Origin: Coriobacteriaceae bacterium
GTDB taxonomy: Bacteria; Actinomycetota; Coriobacteriia; Coriobacteriales; Coriobacteriaceae
DNA: 25,236 nt
Reading direction: 5' to 3'
Assembly (NCBI GenBank): GCA_902363875.1
Contig: CABJBO010000028.1
Span: 1-25,236 of the forward strand
Below the pieces are notes generated by a model. It had not been told where the DNA came from, did no database searches, and was given only the letters and a program-made list of their open reading frames with translations. The position numbers and the translations under genes were made by a program. Position 1 is the first letter of the stretch, and each line of letters starts with the position of its first letter. Below, piece by piece: positions 17,072-25,236 of the stretch.

Positions 17072-19555
17072 CTACTCCACCGGCTTGAAGATGGTGGCCT
17101 GACCGAAGACGCTGCGGATGAGGGCTTTGGCCTCGTCCTCGGTCTGCGGGATGCTTGGGGCTGCGCCCTGATGGCCGAAGGGACTGCCCGCGCTGGGGTT
17201 GGACTCCCAGGGAGCTGCAGGAGCGTCCTCCTCTTTGGGGGCAGTTGCAGCGGGCTTGGGCGCGGGCGTCGCACCCGGCACGTCGAACGGAGGCAGATCG
17301 TCCCCGCTCGCATCGCCTGCAAAGCCGCCGACCATGGCGTCATCGTAGGGCACCTGCTCGGATTCCCACGGTGCAGACTGCGCAGACGGCTGAGCCTTGG
17401 GAGCGGACGCGCGCTCGGGCGCTCGGGGCGCGGGCTCGGTCGGGAGCTTGCCCGTGGCGGGAGCGCCAGCGGGGTTGTCGGAGCGCAGCCAGGGGGCTTT
17501 GCCCAGGTCGGATGACTTGGGCGCAGGCGCGGCGGCGGGCTTGGGCGCGGGGACCGGAGCAGCCTGTTTGGGCGCAGCGGGTTCAGGCGCCGACGGGGTC
17601 GGTGCCGCTACCGGTGCCGCTTTTGGCTGCGTCGCGCTGACGTTCGAGGATGCAGGGGCCGCCGAGGACACGGGTTGCGGGTCCGCAGATGCCGCAGCCC
17701 GTGCAGATGGAGAATGCTCCTCATGTTGAGGAGCCGGCGTGCCACCTCCATCCAGGACGTAGTCGACGGTGCGACGACCGAAGACCGCACTGACTGTCGG
17801 CAGGACCACCGACTGCGTGTCGGCGCGTCCGAGCATCTTGATGGCAAAGGTCGAGCCCGCGGGGAACGAGACCGTGAGCTTGGAGCCGTCGTCTGCTGTG
17901 GCGCGGGCATTGAGCAAAAGCCCTGCGTAGGAAGCCTGACGAGCCTTGACGCGTTCGACGACCTCGGCCCATTTGCGCTGGAGCTCACCGGCATCCTCGA
18001 CCGCGGGGGTCTCGGCGGCACCAGCGGCAGCAACCTGGGCGGCGGTGTTGGGCTGGGGCTTAGGTGCCGGAGCGGTGGCAGGCGCGGGGGCTGCAACGGG
18101 CTGAGGCGTCGGAGCCGGCGCAGACTGAGGTGCAGACGCTGCAGGCTTGGAAGCCGACACGGACGCAGAACGGGGCGCAGGCTGAGCCGCCGGAGCGGCA
18201 GCACCACGGTCCCAAGGCATACCGCCCTGGCGCGCGGACGTATCAGCGGTAGTAGCAGATGCCGCCGGAGTAGCGGCTCGGGCACCCGAGATCAGCGTCG
18301 GCTGCTGGGCAGCAGCGGGTACGGATGCTGCAGGCGCGGTGGCCTGAGCAGCAGCCACGCTCGCCGGCACGGCGCCGTTGGCAACCATGGCCTCCAGACG
18401 CGCCACGCGCTCGGCCAATGCCTCAATCGTTAAATCAGCCTCGGGACGTGCCAGACGCGTACAGGCGATCTCGAGCACCAGGCGCACGTCGCTCGCGCCC
18501 CTCATCTCCAGTGCGGCATCGTCGAGCACCGTCAGCACGCGGGCCAGGCGGTCGGCAGGATGCTCGCCAAAGGCAGCGGCCTCGGCAGCAAGCGCCTCGG
18601 CCTGCTCGGAGCCGCCCTCAAACAGCTCGGCACGGGCACCGGCAACGCAGGCAACGTACACGTCACGCACATGCGCTACCAGGTCGCGCGTCAGCTCCAG
18701 CAGGTCGTTTCCTTCCTCGACCTGCGCACGGATCAGTCCATAGAGCTCGGCAACATCGCGATCGGCAATAGCGCGGGAAAACTCGCCCAGAATCTGGTCC
18801 GAAACCTCGCCTAAAAGCGAGCGGGCATCGTCCGCATGCACAGAACCGTTGCCAAAAACGCTCAGCTGCTCCAGCGTGGAGAGCGCGTCGCGCATGCCGC
18901 CCTTGGCATGGCGCGCCACGATGGCGAGCGCCTCGTCGTCGTAATCGAAGCCCTCCTGCTCGCATACGTATGCCAGGCGATGCTCAATATCCTCGTTGCC
19001 GATGCGATGGAAATCGAAACGCTGGCAGCGCGAGAGGATGGTCTCCAGAATCTTTTGCGGGTCGGTGGTGCACAGCACAAAGATCACGTGTGCCGGCGGC
19101 TCCTCAAGCGTCTTGAGCAGCGCGTTGAACGCCGCCGTCGTGAGCATGTGGACCTCGTCGATGATATAGATCTTGTACTTGCCGCGCACCGGGGCAAAGT
19201 TGACGGAGTTGATGATCTCCTCGCGCACGTTGTCCACGCCGGTACGGCTTGCGGCATCGAGCTCGTAGACATCGGGGTGGTTGCCCTCGGCGATGAGCTC
19301 GCATTCCTCACAGGTGCCGTCGGGCATGCAGCCGCTCGCACCCTCGGCGCGCGCCGCCTCGGCATTGCGGCAGAGCAGCGCCTTGGCAAGAATACGCGCC
19401 ATGGTGGTCTTGCCCGTGCCGCGCGGACCGCAGAACAGGTAGGCGTGGGACAGGCGCCCCTCGGTGATGGCGTGCTCGAGCGTCGAGACGATATGCTGCT
19501 GGCCCACCACGGAGTCGAAGGTGAGCGGGCGATACTTTCGGTACAACGATTCCAT
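17072..19555 (-). CDS. dnaX: DNA polymerase III subunit gamma/tau
   Basis: An 827-residue clamp-loader ATPase. Walker A is GPRGTGKT (43-50), the zinc site is C62/C76/C82/C85, Walker B is DEVH (133-136), and the sensor region follows with LSRCQRFDF. The first ~380 residues are the conserved AAA+ and clamp-loader part. From about 400 to the end the protein is extremely rich in Ala and Pro, interrupted by a folded block (about 555-650, QRKWAEVVERVKARQASYAG), and ends with a conserved-looking FGQATIFKPVE. I saw no A-rich slippery site for programmed frameshifting. ATG at 19555 (MESLYRKYRPLTF) has GGGGGAG upstream; a longer frame to 19774 would overlap the divergent gene and is rejected. Confidence 0.96.
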   Translation of the reverse strand: MESLYRKYRPLTFDSVVGQQHIVSTLEHAITEGRLSHAYLFCGPRGTGKTTMARILAKALLCRNAEAARAEGASGCMPDGTCEECELIAEGNHPDVYELDAASRTGVDNVREEIINSVNFAPVRGKYKIYIIDEVHMLTTAAFNALLKTLEEPPAHVIFVLCTTDPQKILETILSRCQRFDFHRIGNEDIEHRLAYVCEQEGFDYDDEALAIVARHAKGGMRDALSTLEQLSVFGNGSVHADDARSLLGEVSDQILGEFSRAIADRDVAELYGLIRAQVEEGNDLLELTRDLVAHVRDVYVACVAGARAELFEGGSEQAEALAAEAAAFGEHPADRLARVLTVLDDAALEMRGASDVRLVLEIACTRLARPEADLTIEALAERVARLEAMVANGAVPASVAAAQATAPAASVPAAAQQPTLISGARAATPAASATTADTSARQGGMPWDRGAAAPAAQPAPRSASVSASKPAASAPQSAPAPTPQPVAAPAPATAPAPKPQPNTAAQVAAAGAAETPAVEDAGELQRKWAEVVERVKARQASYAGLLLNARATADDGSKLTVSFPAGSTFAIKMLGRADTQSVVLPTVSAVFGRRTVDYVLDGGGTPAPQHEEHSPSARAAASADPQPVSSAAPASSNVSATQPKAAPVAAPTPSAPEPAAPKQAAPVPAPKPAAAPAPKSSDLGKAPWLRSDNPAGAPATGKLPTEPAPRAPERASAPKAQPSAQSAPWESEQVPYDDAMVGGFAGDASGDDLPPFDVPGATPAPKPAATAPKEEDAPAAPWESNPSAGSPFGHQGAAPSIPQTEDEAKALIRSVFGQATIFKPVE

Positions 19556-19670
19556 GGGTGCTCCCCCGGGTATACTAAGTCTTGTTGCCGCGACGGCCAT
19601 GCGGTCGCACGGCATACTGCATTCATAATAACCCGTACGGCGAGCCCGCCGCGATAGGAGTCCAAAGAGC

Positions 19671-20387
19671 ATGGCAGACGCAGAGAGCAACCTCGTTCCC
19701 TCCGAAGCAGCCGACCAGGTCGAGGTCGCGCTCGAGGCGCAGGCAGCAGCCGATGACGGCATCCTGTACCTCAACGAGTATCAGTACGAAAACGATCTGG
19801 TCACCGACTTCGCCCGCCTGGTCGCCTCGCCCAGACGCCGCGGCTCCCTGTATGTCGCCGCCGCCATTGCCGCCCTGCTGGGTATTGGCATGCTGGTAGC
19901 CGGTGGCAACTGGATCAAGTTCGGCGTCGTCCTGATCGTGTTCGGCGCTTTTTTGGCCTGGTGGAGCAAAAACCTGCACCACACGCTCGCCCGCGACTTT
20001 ATCGATGCCGTCGAGGCCGACGAGTCCATGGGCGGCCGCTATCGCCGCGTCGCCGCCAACGAGGACGGCCTGATGGTCTGGGGCAAGAGCGGCAAGTCGC
20101 AGTTCTTCCCGTTTGAGAAACTCGACCACGTGCTCGACGGCGAGCGCATCTTTGTGGCCATGTTCGCCGACCAAGGCGTGACGATCCCCAAGGACACCTT
20201 TGTTCGCGGCGATGCCGAGCAGTTTGGCGCCTTCCTTAAGGCGCGCATCAACAAAAAACTCCGCATCGAGACCAAACGCAAGAAGATGAAGGCAGAAAAG
20301 GCCACTGCCGAAGCAAAACAGGCCGACAAGCCCCAGGACAACAAGGGCAAGCAGCGCAAGCAGAAGAAGAACAAGAAGAAGCGGTAA
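19671..20387 (+). CDS. YcxB-like membrane protein
   Basis: A 238-residue protein with two adjacent membrane segments (about 61-79 and 83-99) and a C-terminal soluble region. That region has the YcxB-like pattern: FFPFEKLDHVLDGERIFVAMF, then IPKDTF, then FGAFLKARI. The tail is strongly Lys-rich. The function is unknown. The gene diverges from dnaX, with about 115 bases between the starts. The ribosome binding site (AGGAG) is ten bases from ATG, somewhat far. Confidence 0.8.
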   Translation: MADAESNLVPSEAADQVEVALEAQAAADDGILYLNEYQYENDLVTDFARLVASPRRRGSLYVAAAIAALLGIGMLVAGGNWIKFGVVLIVFGAFLAWWSKNLHHTLARDFIDAVEADESMGGRYRRVAANEDGLMVWGKSGKSQFFPFEKLDHVLDGERIFVAMFADQGVTIPKDTFVRGDAEQFGAFLKARINKKLRIETKRKKMKAEKATAEAKQADKPQDNKGKQRKQKKNKKKR

Positions 20388-20413
20388 TCCGGCCGACACC
20401 GAAGGTGCCTCGT

Positions 20414-20457
20414 CCCGCGCCCGATTCCGAGTCGGAGCGCCTGAAATCGGGCGCGGG
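20414..20457. terminator. 13-bp stem between converging genes
   Basis: Arms CCCGCGCCCGATT and AATCGGGCGCGGG are perfect reverse complements around an 18-base loop that itself holds CCGA-GT-CGG. It lies 27 bases after the YcxB-like stop and 36 before the end of the converging gene, so it probably serves as a bidirectional terminator despite a poor T-run. Confidence 0.65.
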
Positions 20458-20492
20458 TACCGCCGATGGACCCATTTTGCCTAACTCTCGAG

Positions 20493-21161
20493 CTACTTCA
20501 CTTCAAACCTTAAGAGCCTTCTCTCTGGCAGATCGGTCATCTTCATCGTATAAGTCCCAGGAAAAGCCTTCTCAAAACGGACGGTCTCGTAACCTTCGAA
20601 ATAGTCGTTGGTGTTTTGCATCATGAATGGGAGAAGCAACTCGTTCTCCGCCCCAACCTGTACAGCAAACGCAGCAGAACCGCCCAGAGCCGGCATTGCC
20701 TGCGTTATCAGATCGGTATTGACCACAAAGTCATAGTTTGGCGCAGACTCCGGCACCAAATGCCAAACATACGTTTTGATTCCGCCTTCGACATTGTCCT
20801 TATTCCTGACACGCATCTTTACGGCGATAACACACGTGATGTCGGCGTCCTTCAATTTCGTTTTCGTATCCACGATGCCATATTTTGAATAATCATCATG
20901 CGCACGCTTGAGATACTCGCGCGGCGTGAGCAGCTCTGCCCCGTCTATGCAAAACGAATACCCGTCAGTCGCCACATCCTTCGACCCCAGAAACGCCCCA
21001 TCCATCGAGAGCCATTCGCCCTCCGCATAATATTTCTCAGGAATGACCGTCCGGCTCCCGTTAACGACGCTCACCCTCATGCCCGCAAGGCCGGTAGCAG
21101 CACAGCCGAAAAGAGCAAGCACCGCCCTTCTTGTCCACAGGGTCTTCTTCATCGCGCTCAC
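20493..21161 (-). CDS. exported or anchored DUF5028-like protein
   Basis: A 222-residue protein and the last gene of the transporter operon. The N-terminus is a signal sequence (basic start, then AVLALFGCAATGLAG; the LFGC may be a lipobox). The rest resembles DUF5028 proteins: YYAEGEWLSMDGAFLGS, then GYSFCIDGAELLTPREYL, and a later block with NTDLITQAMPALGG. These occur with ABC transporters of peptide systems and may be surface immunity or accessory proteins; the role is inferred. GTG at 21161 overlaps the ATPase stop (GTGA); ATG at 21152 is an equally possible start. Confidence 0.65.
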   Translation of the reverse strand: MSAMKKTLWTRRAVLALFGCAATGLAGMRVSVVNGSRTVIPEKYYAEGEWLSMDGAFLGSKDVATDGYSFCIDGAELLTPREYLKRAHDDYSKYGIVDTKTKLKDADITCVIAVKMRVRNKDNVEGGIKTYVWHLVPESAPNYDFVVNTDLITQAMPALGGSAAFAVQVGAENELLLPFMMQNTNDYFEGYETVRFEKAFPGTYTMKMTDLPERRLLRFEVK

Positions 21162-21802
21162 GACCTTTCCCGAACTTTCACAACGGCACCGTCGCGCATG
21201 CAGTAAACCCGATCGGCCAGCTCCTCGAGCACCTCTCCGTCATGGCTGGAAAGAATAACCTCGCGACCCGTTGAGGCCGCCATCGCCACAACGCGCTTGA
21301 GCATTCCAACGCCCGCTTCGTCGAGGGCATTTGTTGGCTCATCGAGAACAAGTAGCTTCGGCTTTTCCATAATTGCCGCAGCTATCCCCAGACGTTGCTT
21401 CATCCCAAGCGAATATGCTCGGAACTTCTTTTTTTCGTCTGCATCGAGCCCCACGAGCCGCAGGGCAGATCGAATGTCCTCGGGAGTTGCAACGCCCTTG
21501 ATCTGAGCGATGAGCTCCAGATTGTCGTAGCCAGACAGATATCCCAAAAAGGAAGGCGCCTCGATCAACATCCCCAGACTCGGCGGGAACGAGATGTCCG
21601 CCCCAAGCCTTTGGCCATCGATAGAGATTTCGCCTTCGGTAGGCTTGATCAATCCGCAGACCGCTCGCATAAGCATGGTCTTACCCGAACCGTTTATCCC
21701 CTGAAGCCCAACCACAGTCCCAGGGTCAACCTCGATGGACACGTTGCGCAGAACATCGTTTTTGCCCATGCGCTTCGATACGTCCCTAACGATCACGCTC
21801 AT
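21158..21802 (-). CDS. ABC transporter ATPase
   Basis: A 214-residue ATPase of the antibiotic/bacteriocin-efflux style. Walker A is GINGSGKT (35-42), the signature is SLGMKQ (131-136), Walker B is LLVLDEP (150-156) and the switch histidine is H187. ATG at 21802 follows AAGGGGGA and overlaps the stop of the permease gene (ATGA); a longer frame to 21865 lies within the permease gene and is rejected. It should drive the two permeases upstream. Confidence 0.93.
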   Translation of the reverse strand: MSVIVRDVSKRMGKNDVLRNVSIEVDPGTVVGLQGINGSGKTMLMRAVCGLIKPTEGEISIDGQRLGADISFPPSLGMLIEAPSFLGYLSGYDNLELIAQIKGVATPEDIRSALRLVGLDADEKKKFRAYSLGMKQRLGIAAAIMEKPKLLVLDEPTNALDEAGVGMLKRVVAMAASTGREVILSSHDGEVLEELADRVYCMRDGAVVKVRERS

Positions 21803-22635
21803 ATCTTGTCCCCCTTTTCTATAAGGTCGGCCCTTCGAAACCACAGTCCACCCAACGATAGGCATAACGACATAATCACAATTGAAAACAAGACGCTCGA
21901 GCCCGTCGCGATTCCCTCTTTGACAATTCCGCCCCAGCGCAACAGCATCAAGGCGTTACCCAATAGCGCCCAATGCCGTGCATATGCCGAGCAGATCAGG
22001 GAGCTCATTAAAACCACAAACGAGACCGACGACCCAAGCACAAACCCGACCGCTGCCTGCGCAAACGCAAGCGCCTCGAAAGCAAGAAAGAGTCCTACGA
22101 AAAACGGCAGCGCATCTGCCTCGGCAGCTTTGAGAAACCACGGCGCCAAATTAGCCAGCTGAAGCGACTCGCCATGGACGACCGCGCTGAACGAGGAGCT
22201 CACCACCAAGCTCCAAATCACAACAGAGCAAACCACCACGAGCAGCGAAAATGCCGTTACCGCCGCCACCAAGATAAAACGCGAGACCCACCAAAGGGTT
22301 CTTGCCCGACATCGAACAAGCGCTTGCAAACCAAACCCGTGCAACGATTCGGTCGGATAGTCGAGTGTTGTATAGAGAATAAGCAGAATGAGAAATAGCC
22401 ATCCTAGCGGAGGCACAAACATGACCCCGGGCCTAGGCTCAAACGGAGCAGATCCGGCAAACACGAGCGCAAGATTATCCGCAAACCCCAAGGTATCCGT
22501 TCTAACCCCATACACAGAAGACAATCCGTAGGCGTACACCAAGTTCGCAACGGTCACTGCCGCAATTGCAATAAAAGTGATGATGTTCTTCTTCAAAACG
22601 GTCCTCAGGTCCGCGGCGACCAGCCTAAACAGCAT
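21799..22635 (-). CDS. ABC transporter permease 2
   Basis: A 278-residue protein with about six membrane segments (about 21-43, 78-94, 117-147, 172-195, 200-222 and 247-265). No family motif is clear; the place between another permease and an ATPase assigns it. ATG at 22635 shares a base with the preceding stop (TGATG) and has GAGGTGG upstream. Confidence 0.8.
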   Translation of the reverse strand: MLFRLVAADLRTVLKKNIITFIAIAAVTVANLVYAYGLSSVYGVRTDTLGFADNLALVFAGSAPFEPRPGVMFVPPLGWLFLILLILYTTLDYPTESLHGFGLQALVRCRARTLWWVSRFILVAAVTAFSLLVVVCSVVIWSLVVSSSFSAVVHGESLQLANLAPWFLKAAEADALPFFVGLFLAFEALAFAQAAVGFVLGSSVSFVVLMSSLICSAYARHWALLGNALMLLRWGGIVKEGIATGSSVLFSIVIMSLCLSLGGLWFRRADLIEKGDKI

Positions 22636-23516
22636 CAGACCACCTCGCGTCTTTTCCACGCCCCAGAAAAAGCCAACGAAGCAAGGGTCAATAATATGAT
22701 TTCCGCAAAACCGGCTCGAATGTCTGGCCAGTTATTCAGCGATTCCGACCTGATGCTGTTGAGGATATTGCAGTTAAACCCCACACAAGCCATTACGCCG
22801 AAGATCCAGCCATTTGCAAAATGCCACGCAACCATTAGCAGATACGGGACAATTATCGCTTTGATTCTGCTACGAAACAAAATTGAGAAGCCAGTTACAG
22901 CCATGGATAAAGTCCCGAGCGTGACAGCATCGAACAGCGTGTATGCGAGCACATATGACAAAGGATGCGAATAAAATAGACCGGAGAAGTAGCTATGCAG
23001 GTAAAGTCCTACGTAAGTCGACTCATCGACCCGAGGAAGATACGCAGGAAAAAGCATCGAGACGATCAGGAAATTGACGAGCAGAGGAATGGCAGTCACT
23101 GTAAACGCGGAGAGGAAAGCAGACAGCATCTTTACGTTCACGTACGCCTTTCTGGAAACGCGCGTGCATATCTGCATGTCATAACCACTCAAACGCTCAA
23201 AGAGACACGACCAAGATCCAGCCAACATTGCAAGCAGGGGCAGTGCATAGAAAAACACCGACGCAGACAGTGGCGCGTTCGCGCTCACAACAATCCAGTT
23301 ACCGAAGCTGCTTTCACGTGTTTGACCGAGATAATTTTCGGCTTGCACGCCAACGCCGTAACCAAAAGAAAGAAGGTTGTGGCGCTCTTTTTCCAAATTT
23401 GCCCACGGCTCCAGCGCGGCAGCTATTGCAACTGCGACCGCAATCAAGAGAGCAAGGATAAAAGCTGGACGTCTAATCGTTTTCGACAGTTCGTATCTTG
23501 CGAGCTTTTGGTTCAT
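22635..23516 (-). CDS. ABC transporter permease 1
   Basis: A 293-residue protein with about six membrane segments and one large outside loop near the N-terminus (about 38-85) between the first two segments, as in ABC-2 type permeases of peptide efflux systems. ATG at 23516 (MNQKLARYELSKTI) has a strong GGAGGAGG upstream. It lies 54 bases after the secreted-protein gene. Confidence 0.82.
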   Translation of the reverse strand: MNQKLARYELSKTIRRPAFILALLIAVAVAIAAALEPWANLEKERHNLLSFGYGVGVQAENYLGQTRESSFGNWIVVSANAPLSASVFFYALPLLAMLAGSWSCLFERLSGYDMQICTRVSRKAYVNVKMLSAFLSAFTVTAIPLLVNFLIVSMLFPAYLPRVDESTYVGLYLHSYFSGLFYSHPLSYVLAYTLFDAVTLGTLSMAVTGFSILFRSRIKAIIVPYLLMVAWHFANGWIFGVMACVGFNCNILNSIRSESLNNWPDIRAGFAEIILLTLASLAFSGAWKRREVV

Positions 23517-23570
23517 ACGTCCTCCTCCCCCTTCCGACCCAGAAAGCCGGAAGGGAGCCATTTCAAACAA

Positions 23571-24083
23571 CTATGCGGGAAGCTTGTGGAAATGCCCGAC
23601 GCAGTCGGGGCTCCATACGCCAATAACAGTGCCGTAGCCAGACTCCGCCCATGCAGTCAGTCGCGCCGCAGATCGCCCGTTCTCACGGACGAGGTTATAC
23701 ATTTCCCACTGTCCCTTGTGATTCGAACGATACGTTCCCTGAGTACAATTCATGCTGCCGCTACCGCTTGTGTTATACGCACCGTCTGTATATAACCGAA
23801 GCGGATTTCCCGTATGGCCCTGGATATCCAGATAGAGCGATGAGGAATCATCCTTTTGACGGTAGCCAGTTGCACTCGTCCCGGCACATTGAAAACTAAA
23901 TGCCTTATCGGCATTGTTCGTACAGGTCGTAATTCCCGTATCGGCGTTTTGAGTAATGCTGGAAACCTGAGAGGTGTCAAACTCCTCTTGTGCAAACGAT
24001 GCAGCGGGAACCCCTAGGGACAGACCAGCTGCAATCACCAAGCCGACTCCGATTCGAGCAATAGCGCTCCTTGGCTTAATCAT
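23571..24083 (-). CDS. secreted DUF2712-like protein
   Basis: A 170-residue exported protein. The signal peptide ends SFA-QEE (about residue 32). The mature part resembles DUF2712/lactococcin 972-like proteins: YRQKDDSSSLYLDIQG, then a Gly/Ser/Asn-rich stretch, then ENGRSAARLTAWAESGYG and the ending VWSPDCVGHF. It has four cysteines in the mature region. Such genes often lie beside a dedicated ABC transporter, as here, and some relatives are bacteriocins. I infer a secreted effector of a peptide system, with no direct proof of activity. ATG at 24083 follows GGAGAAGG; a TTG four codons upstream is less likely. Confidence 0.72.
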   Translation of the reverse strand: MIKPRSAIARIGVGLVIAAGLSLGVPAASFAQEEFDTSQVSSITQNADTGITTCTNNADKAFSFQCAGTSATGYRQKDDSSSLYLDIQGHTGNPLRLYTDGAYNTSGSGSMNCTQGTYRSNHKGQWEMYNLVRENGRSAARLTAWAESGYGTVIGVWSPDCVGHFHKLPA

Positions 24084-24112
24084 GGCCTTCTCCAATCAAA
24101 AGCGGTTAACAA

Positions 24113-24124
24113 TGCGTCGACGCA
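24113..24124. promoter_or_regulatory. 12-bp palindrome in the leader of the secreted-protein operon
   Basis: TGCGTCGACGCA is a perfect dyad 30 bases upstream of the start at 24083. It could be an operator or a small leader hairpin; nothing else supports it. Confidence 0.3.
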
Positions 24125-24156
24125 CGGCAACCTTCGCATGAATAGAGAAAGATGTC

Positions 24157-24197
24157 TGTAAACACCCGCTATTGAGTTGATTGCTCAGGCGTTTACA
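24157..24197. promoter_or_regulatory. inverted repeat, candidate operator of the operon
   Basis: TGTAAACACC (24157-24166) and GGCGTTTACA (24188-24197) are reverse complements in 9 of 10 positions. The half-site centres are 31 bases apart, three helix turns. The distal half overlaps the regulator's stop codon; the proximal half lies about 75 bases before the secreted-protein start, in the promoter zone. It is a natural candidate for the binding site of the adjacent LuxR-type protein. Confidence 0.5.
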
Positions 24198-25203
24198 CGT
24201 TATTTACCTGCGATAACAATAAAATTAGCTCCGCCTTATTCTTGATCTTCAACTGGCGGTAAGATGCAGACCGCAGCGCTTGCACCGTAGATGCAGCGTA
24301 ACCGACATCCTCCGCAATGGTCTTTGTCGTTGCGCCTTCTGCCGTCATCAGCAAAATTTGCGACTGAACATCAGAAAGGGAGCGCGACGCAAGCAGGGCA
24401 AGCTGACGCACGCGAGCCGTTTCGGTGGACCCGTTCGCGCGGTACTCCAAGACGGCCTTCTCGTTCTCAACCGAGCGGGTGAGCGCGATGTGCGTGACGA
24501 ACATGGGCGCAGACCAGCAGACGATCACCGTTGCCACGACGACATTGACAGCCGAACTTTGCCCCAGCAACGACGCGAGGAACAACGGCTCGAAAACCGT
24601 CAGATCCTGCACCATATTGAGCAAGGCAACCCAAACAGGAGCCATCGCCCCGAAGCAAAGCATCCATATTCCAAGCATTCTGCACCGAGGACAGCTTCGC
24701 AGCACCTTATACGTGAGCAACATCCCCGTCAGCACCGCAAGCCCGTGGATTCGCCCCCTAGCGACCGCATAGATTAAGGCAACCATGCCCATTGACACCA
24801 ACGACACGATAGCCCGGGTACGAGCACGCACCTTAAACGGACGCAGCTCAACGGCAAGCGAAGCCATAGACGCCACGCCGCAAAACAGGACCGGCACAGC
24901 CATCAACGGATCGCGTACGCACCTCCATGCCGCGATATAGACAAAAGACCATTCCACAGCAGACAGTATCACCCACACGCACGGGCTTCCGAGCCCAATC
25001 GCTTCACCTGCTCTATCCAGCGCAGCGCCACGATTCGGTTTTCCACCCGCGTAGCGTAGCGACAGAAGCAGTCCGAGACCCAATGCGTAGCTTAAGAGGG
25101 AAAAGGCGACAGCCCGCGAAACACCGGACCCCCAATCGCTATCCGCCATTACCAAGGGGCCAGCCGCAAGGAGGATAAAAAATAAGGCTCTGTTAGACCA
25201 CAT
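24193..25203 (-). CDS. membrane-anchored LuxR-type regulator
   Basis: At least 336 residues. The first ~240 residues hold about eight membrane segments; the last ~65 form a LuxR helix-turn-helix (LSDVQSQILLMTAEGATTKTIAEDVGYAASTVQALRSA, written here only to mark the order: a Leu/Ser entry, the turn near TIAEDVGY, the recognition helix near STVQALR). This build, with a membrane sensor domain plus a LuxR end, is common in Coriobacteriia. It stands 110 bases ahead of the secreted-protein operon in the same direction, so it probably controls it. The frame remains open to the window edge and ATG 25203 has no ribosome binding site, so the true start may lie outside. Confidence 0.82.
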   Translation of the reverse strand: MWSNRALFFILLAAGPLVMADSDWGSGVSRAVAFSLLSYALGLGLLLSLRYAGGKPNRGAALDRAGEAIGLGSPCVWVILSAVEWSFVYIAAWRCVRDPLMAVPVLFCGVASMASLAVELRPFKVRARTRAIVSLVSMGMVALIYAVARGRIHGLAVLTGMLLTYKVLRSCPRCRMLGIWMLCFGAMAPVWVALLNMVQDLTVFEPLFLASLLGQSSAVNVVVATVIVCWSAPMFVTHIALTRSVENEKAVLEYRANGSTETARVRQLALLASRSLSDVQSQILLMTAEGATTKTIAEDVGYAASTVQALRSASYRQLKIKNKAELILLLSQVNNV

Positions 25204-25236
25204 TTGACACGATCGGCTGTTCGTCGAACCGGGAAA

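Noticed and set aside
19582..19899. Frame overlapping the divergent promoters of dnaX and the YcxB-like gene
   Set aside because: Out of frame with both supported genes and without coding signs.

Overview
The window looks like a chromosomal segment of a GC-rich anaerobic actinobacterium of class Coriobacteriia, most like Collinsella. This is an inference from the high-GC backbone codon use, the one-piece pyruvate:ferredoxin oxidoreductase (anaerobe), a DnaX with a very long Ala/Pro tail, a membrane-anchored LuxR regulator and the general protein style. No rRNA or tRNA gene and no CRISPR array was seen.

Layout. (1) 127-3666, minus: nifJ, with a long GC-rich leader. (2) 4009-11155: an AT-richer accessory island bounded by two ungapped copies, about 477 bp each, of the 3' end of an FHA-domain gene (4009-4485 and 10679-11155). 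Inside, rightward: a radical SAM/SPASM peptide maturase (5038-6396), two Cys/Asp-rich precursor peptides sharing the start MKHIHP (6566-6769, 6800-6979) and a 35-residue membrane peptide (7059-7166). Inside, leftward: an ABC exporter (7864-9519) and a broken, 5'-truncated methyltransferase gene (9835-10678). (3) 10785-14473, minus: an operon of a membrane-anchored Ser/Gly-rich protein, a Ser/Thr kinase with a C-terminal membrane domain, and an FHA protein. (4) 14719-19555: recR and ybaB, then a small accessory insertion (one plus-strand membrane protein, and a DUF4160 gene with its partner on the minus strand), then dnaX. (5) 19671-20387, plus: a YcxB-like membrane protein. (6) 20493-25203, minus: a LuxR-type membrane regulator followed by a five-gene unit made of a secreted DUF2712-like protein, two ABC permeases, an ABC ATPase and a DUF5028-like anchored protein.

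How the parts work together. The main find is the island's RiPP cluster. The maturase resembles ranthipeptide enzymes (CteB/PapB type). Each precursor carries six or seven cysteines, several with an aspartate exactly four residues later (Cys-x3-Asp), the pattern cross-linked in freyrasin. The exporter may secrete the product and the 35-residue peptide may help at the membrane; no leader peptidase is visible. The FHA repeats and the truncated methyltransferase at the right junction suggest that the island entered by recombination at, or integration into, the 3' end of the FHA gene. The last operon looks like a second secreted peptide/protein system with its own ABC transporter, probably controlled by the adjacent LuxR protein through an inverted repeat in the gap between them.
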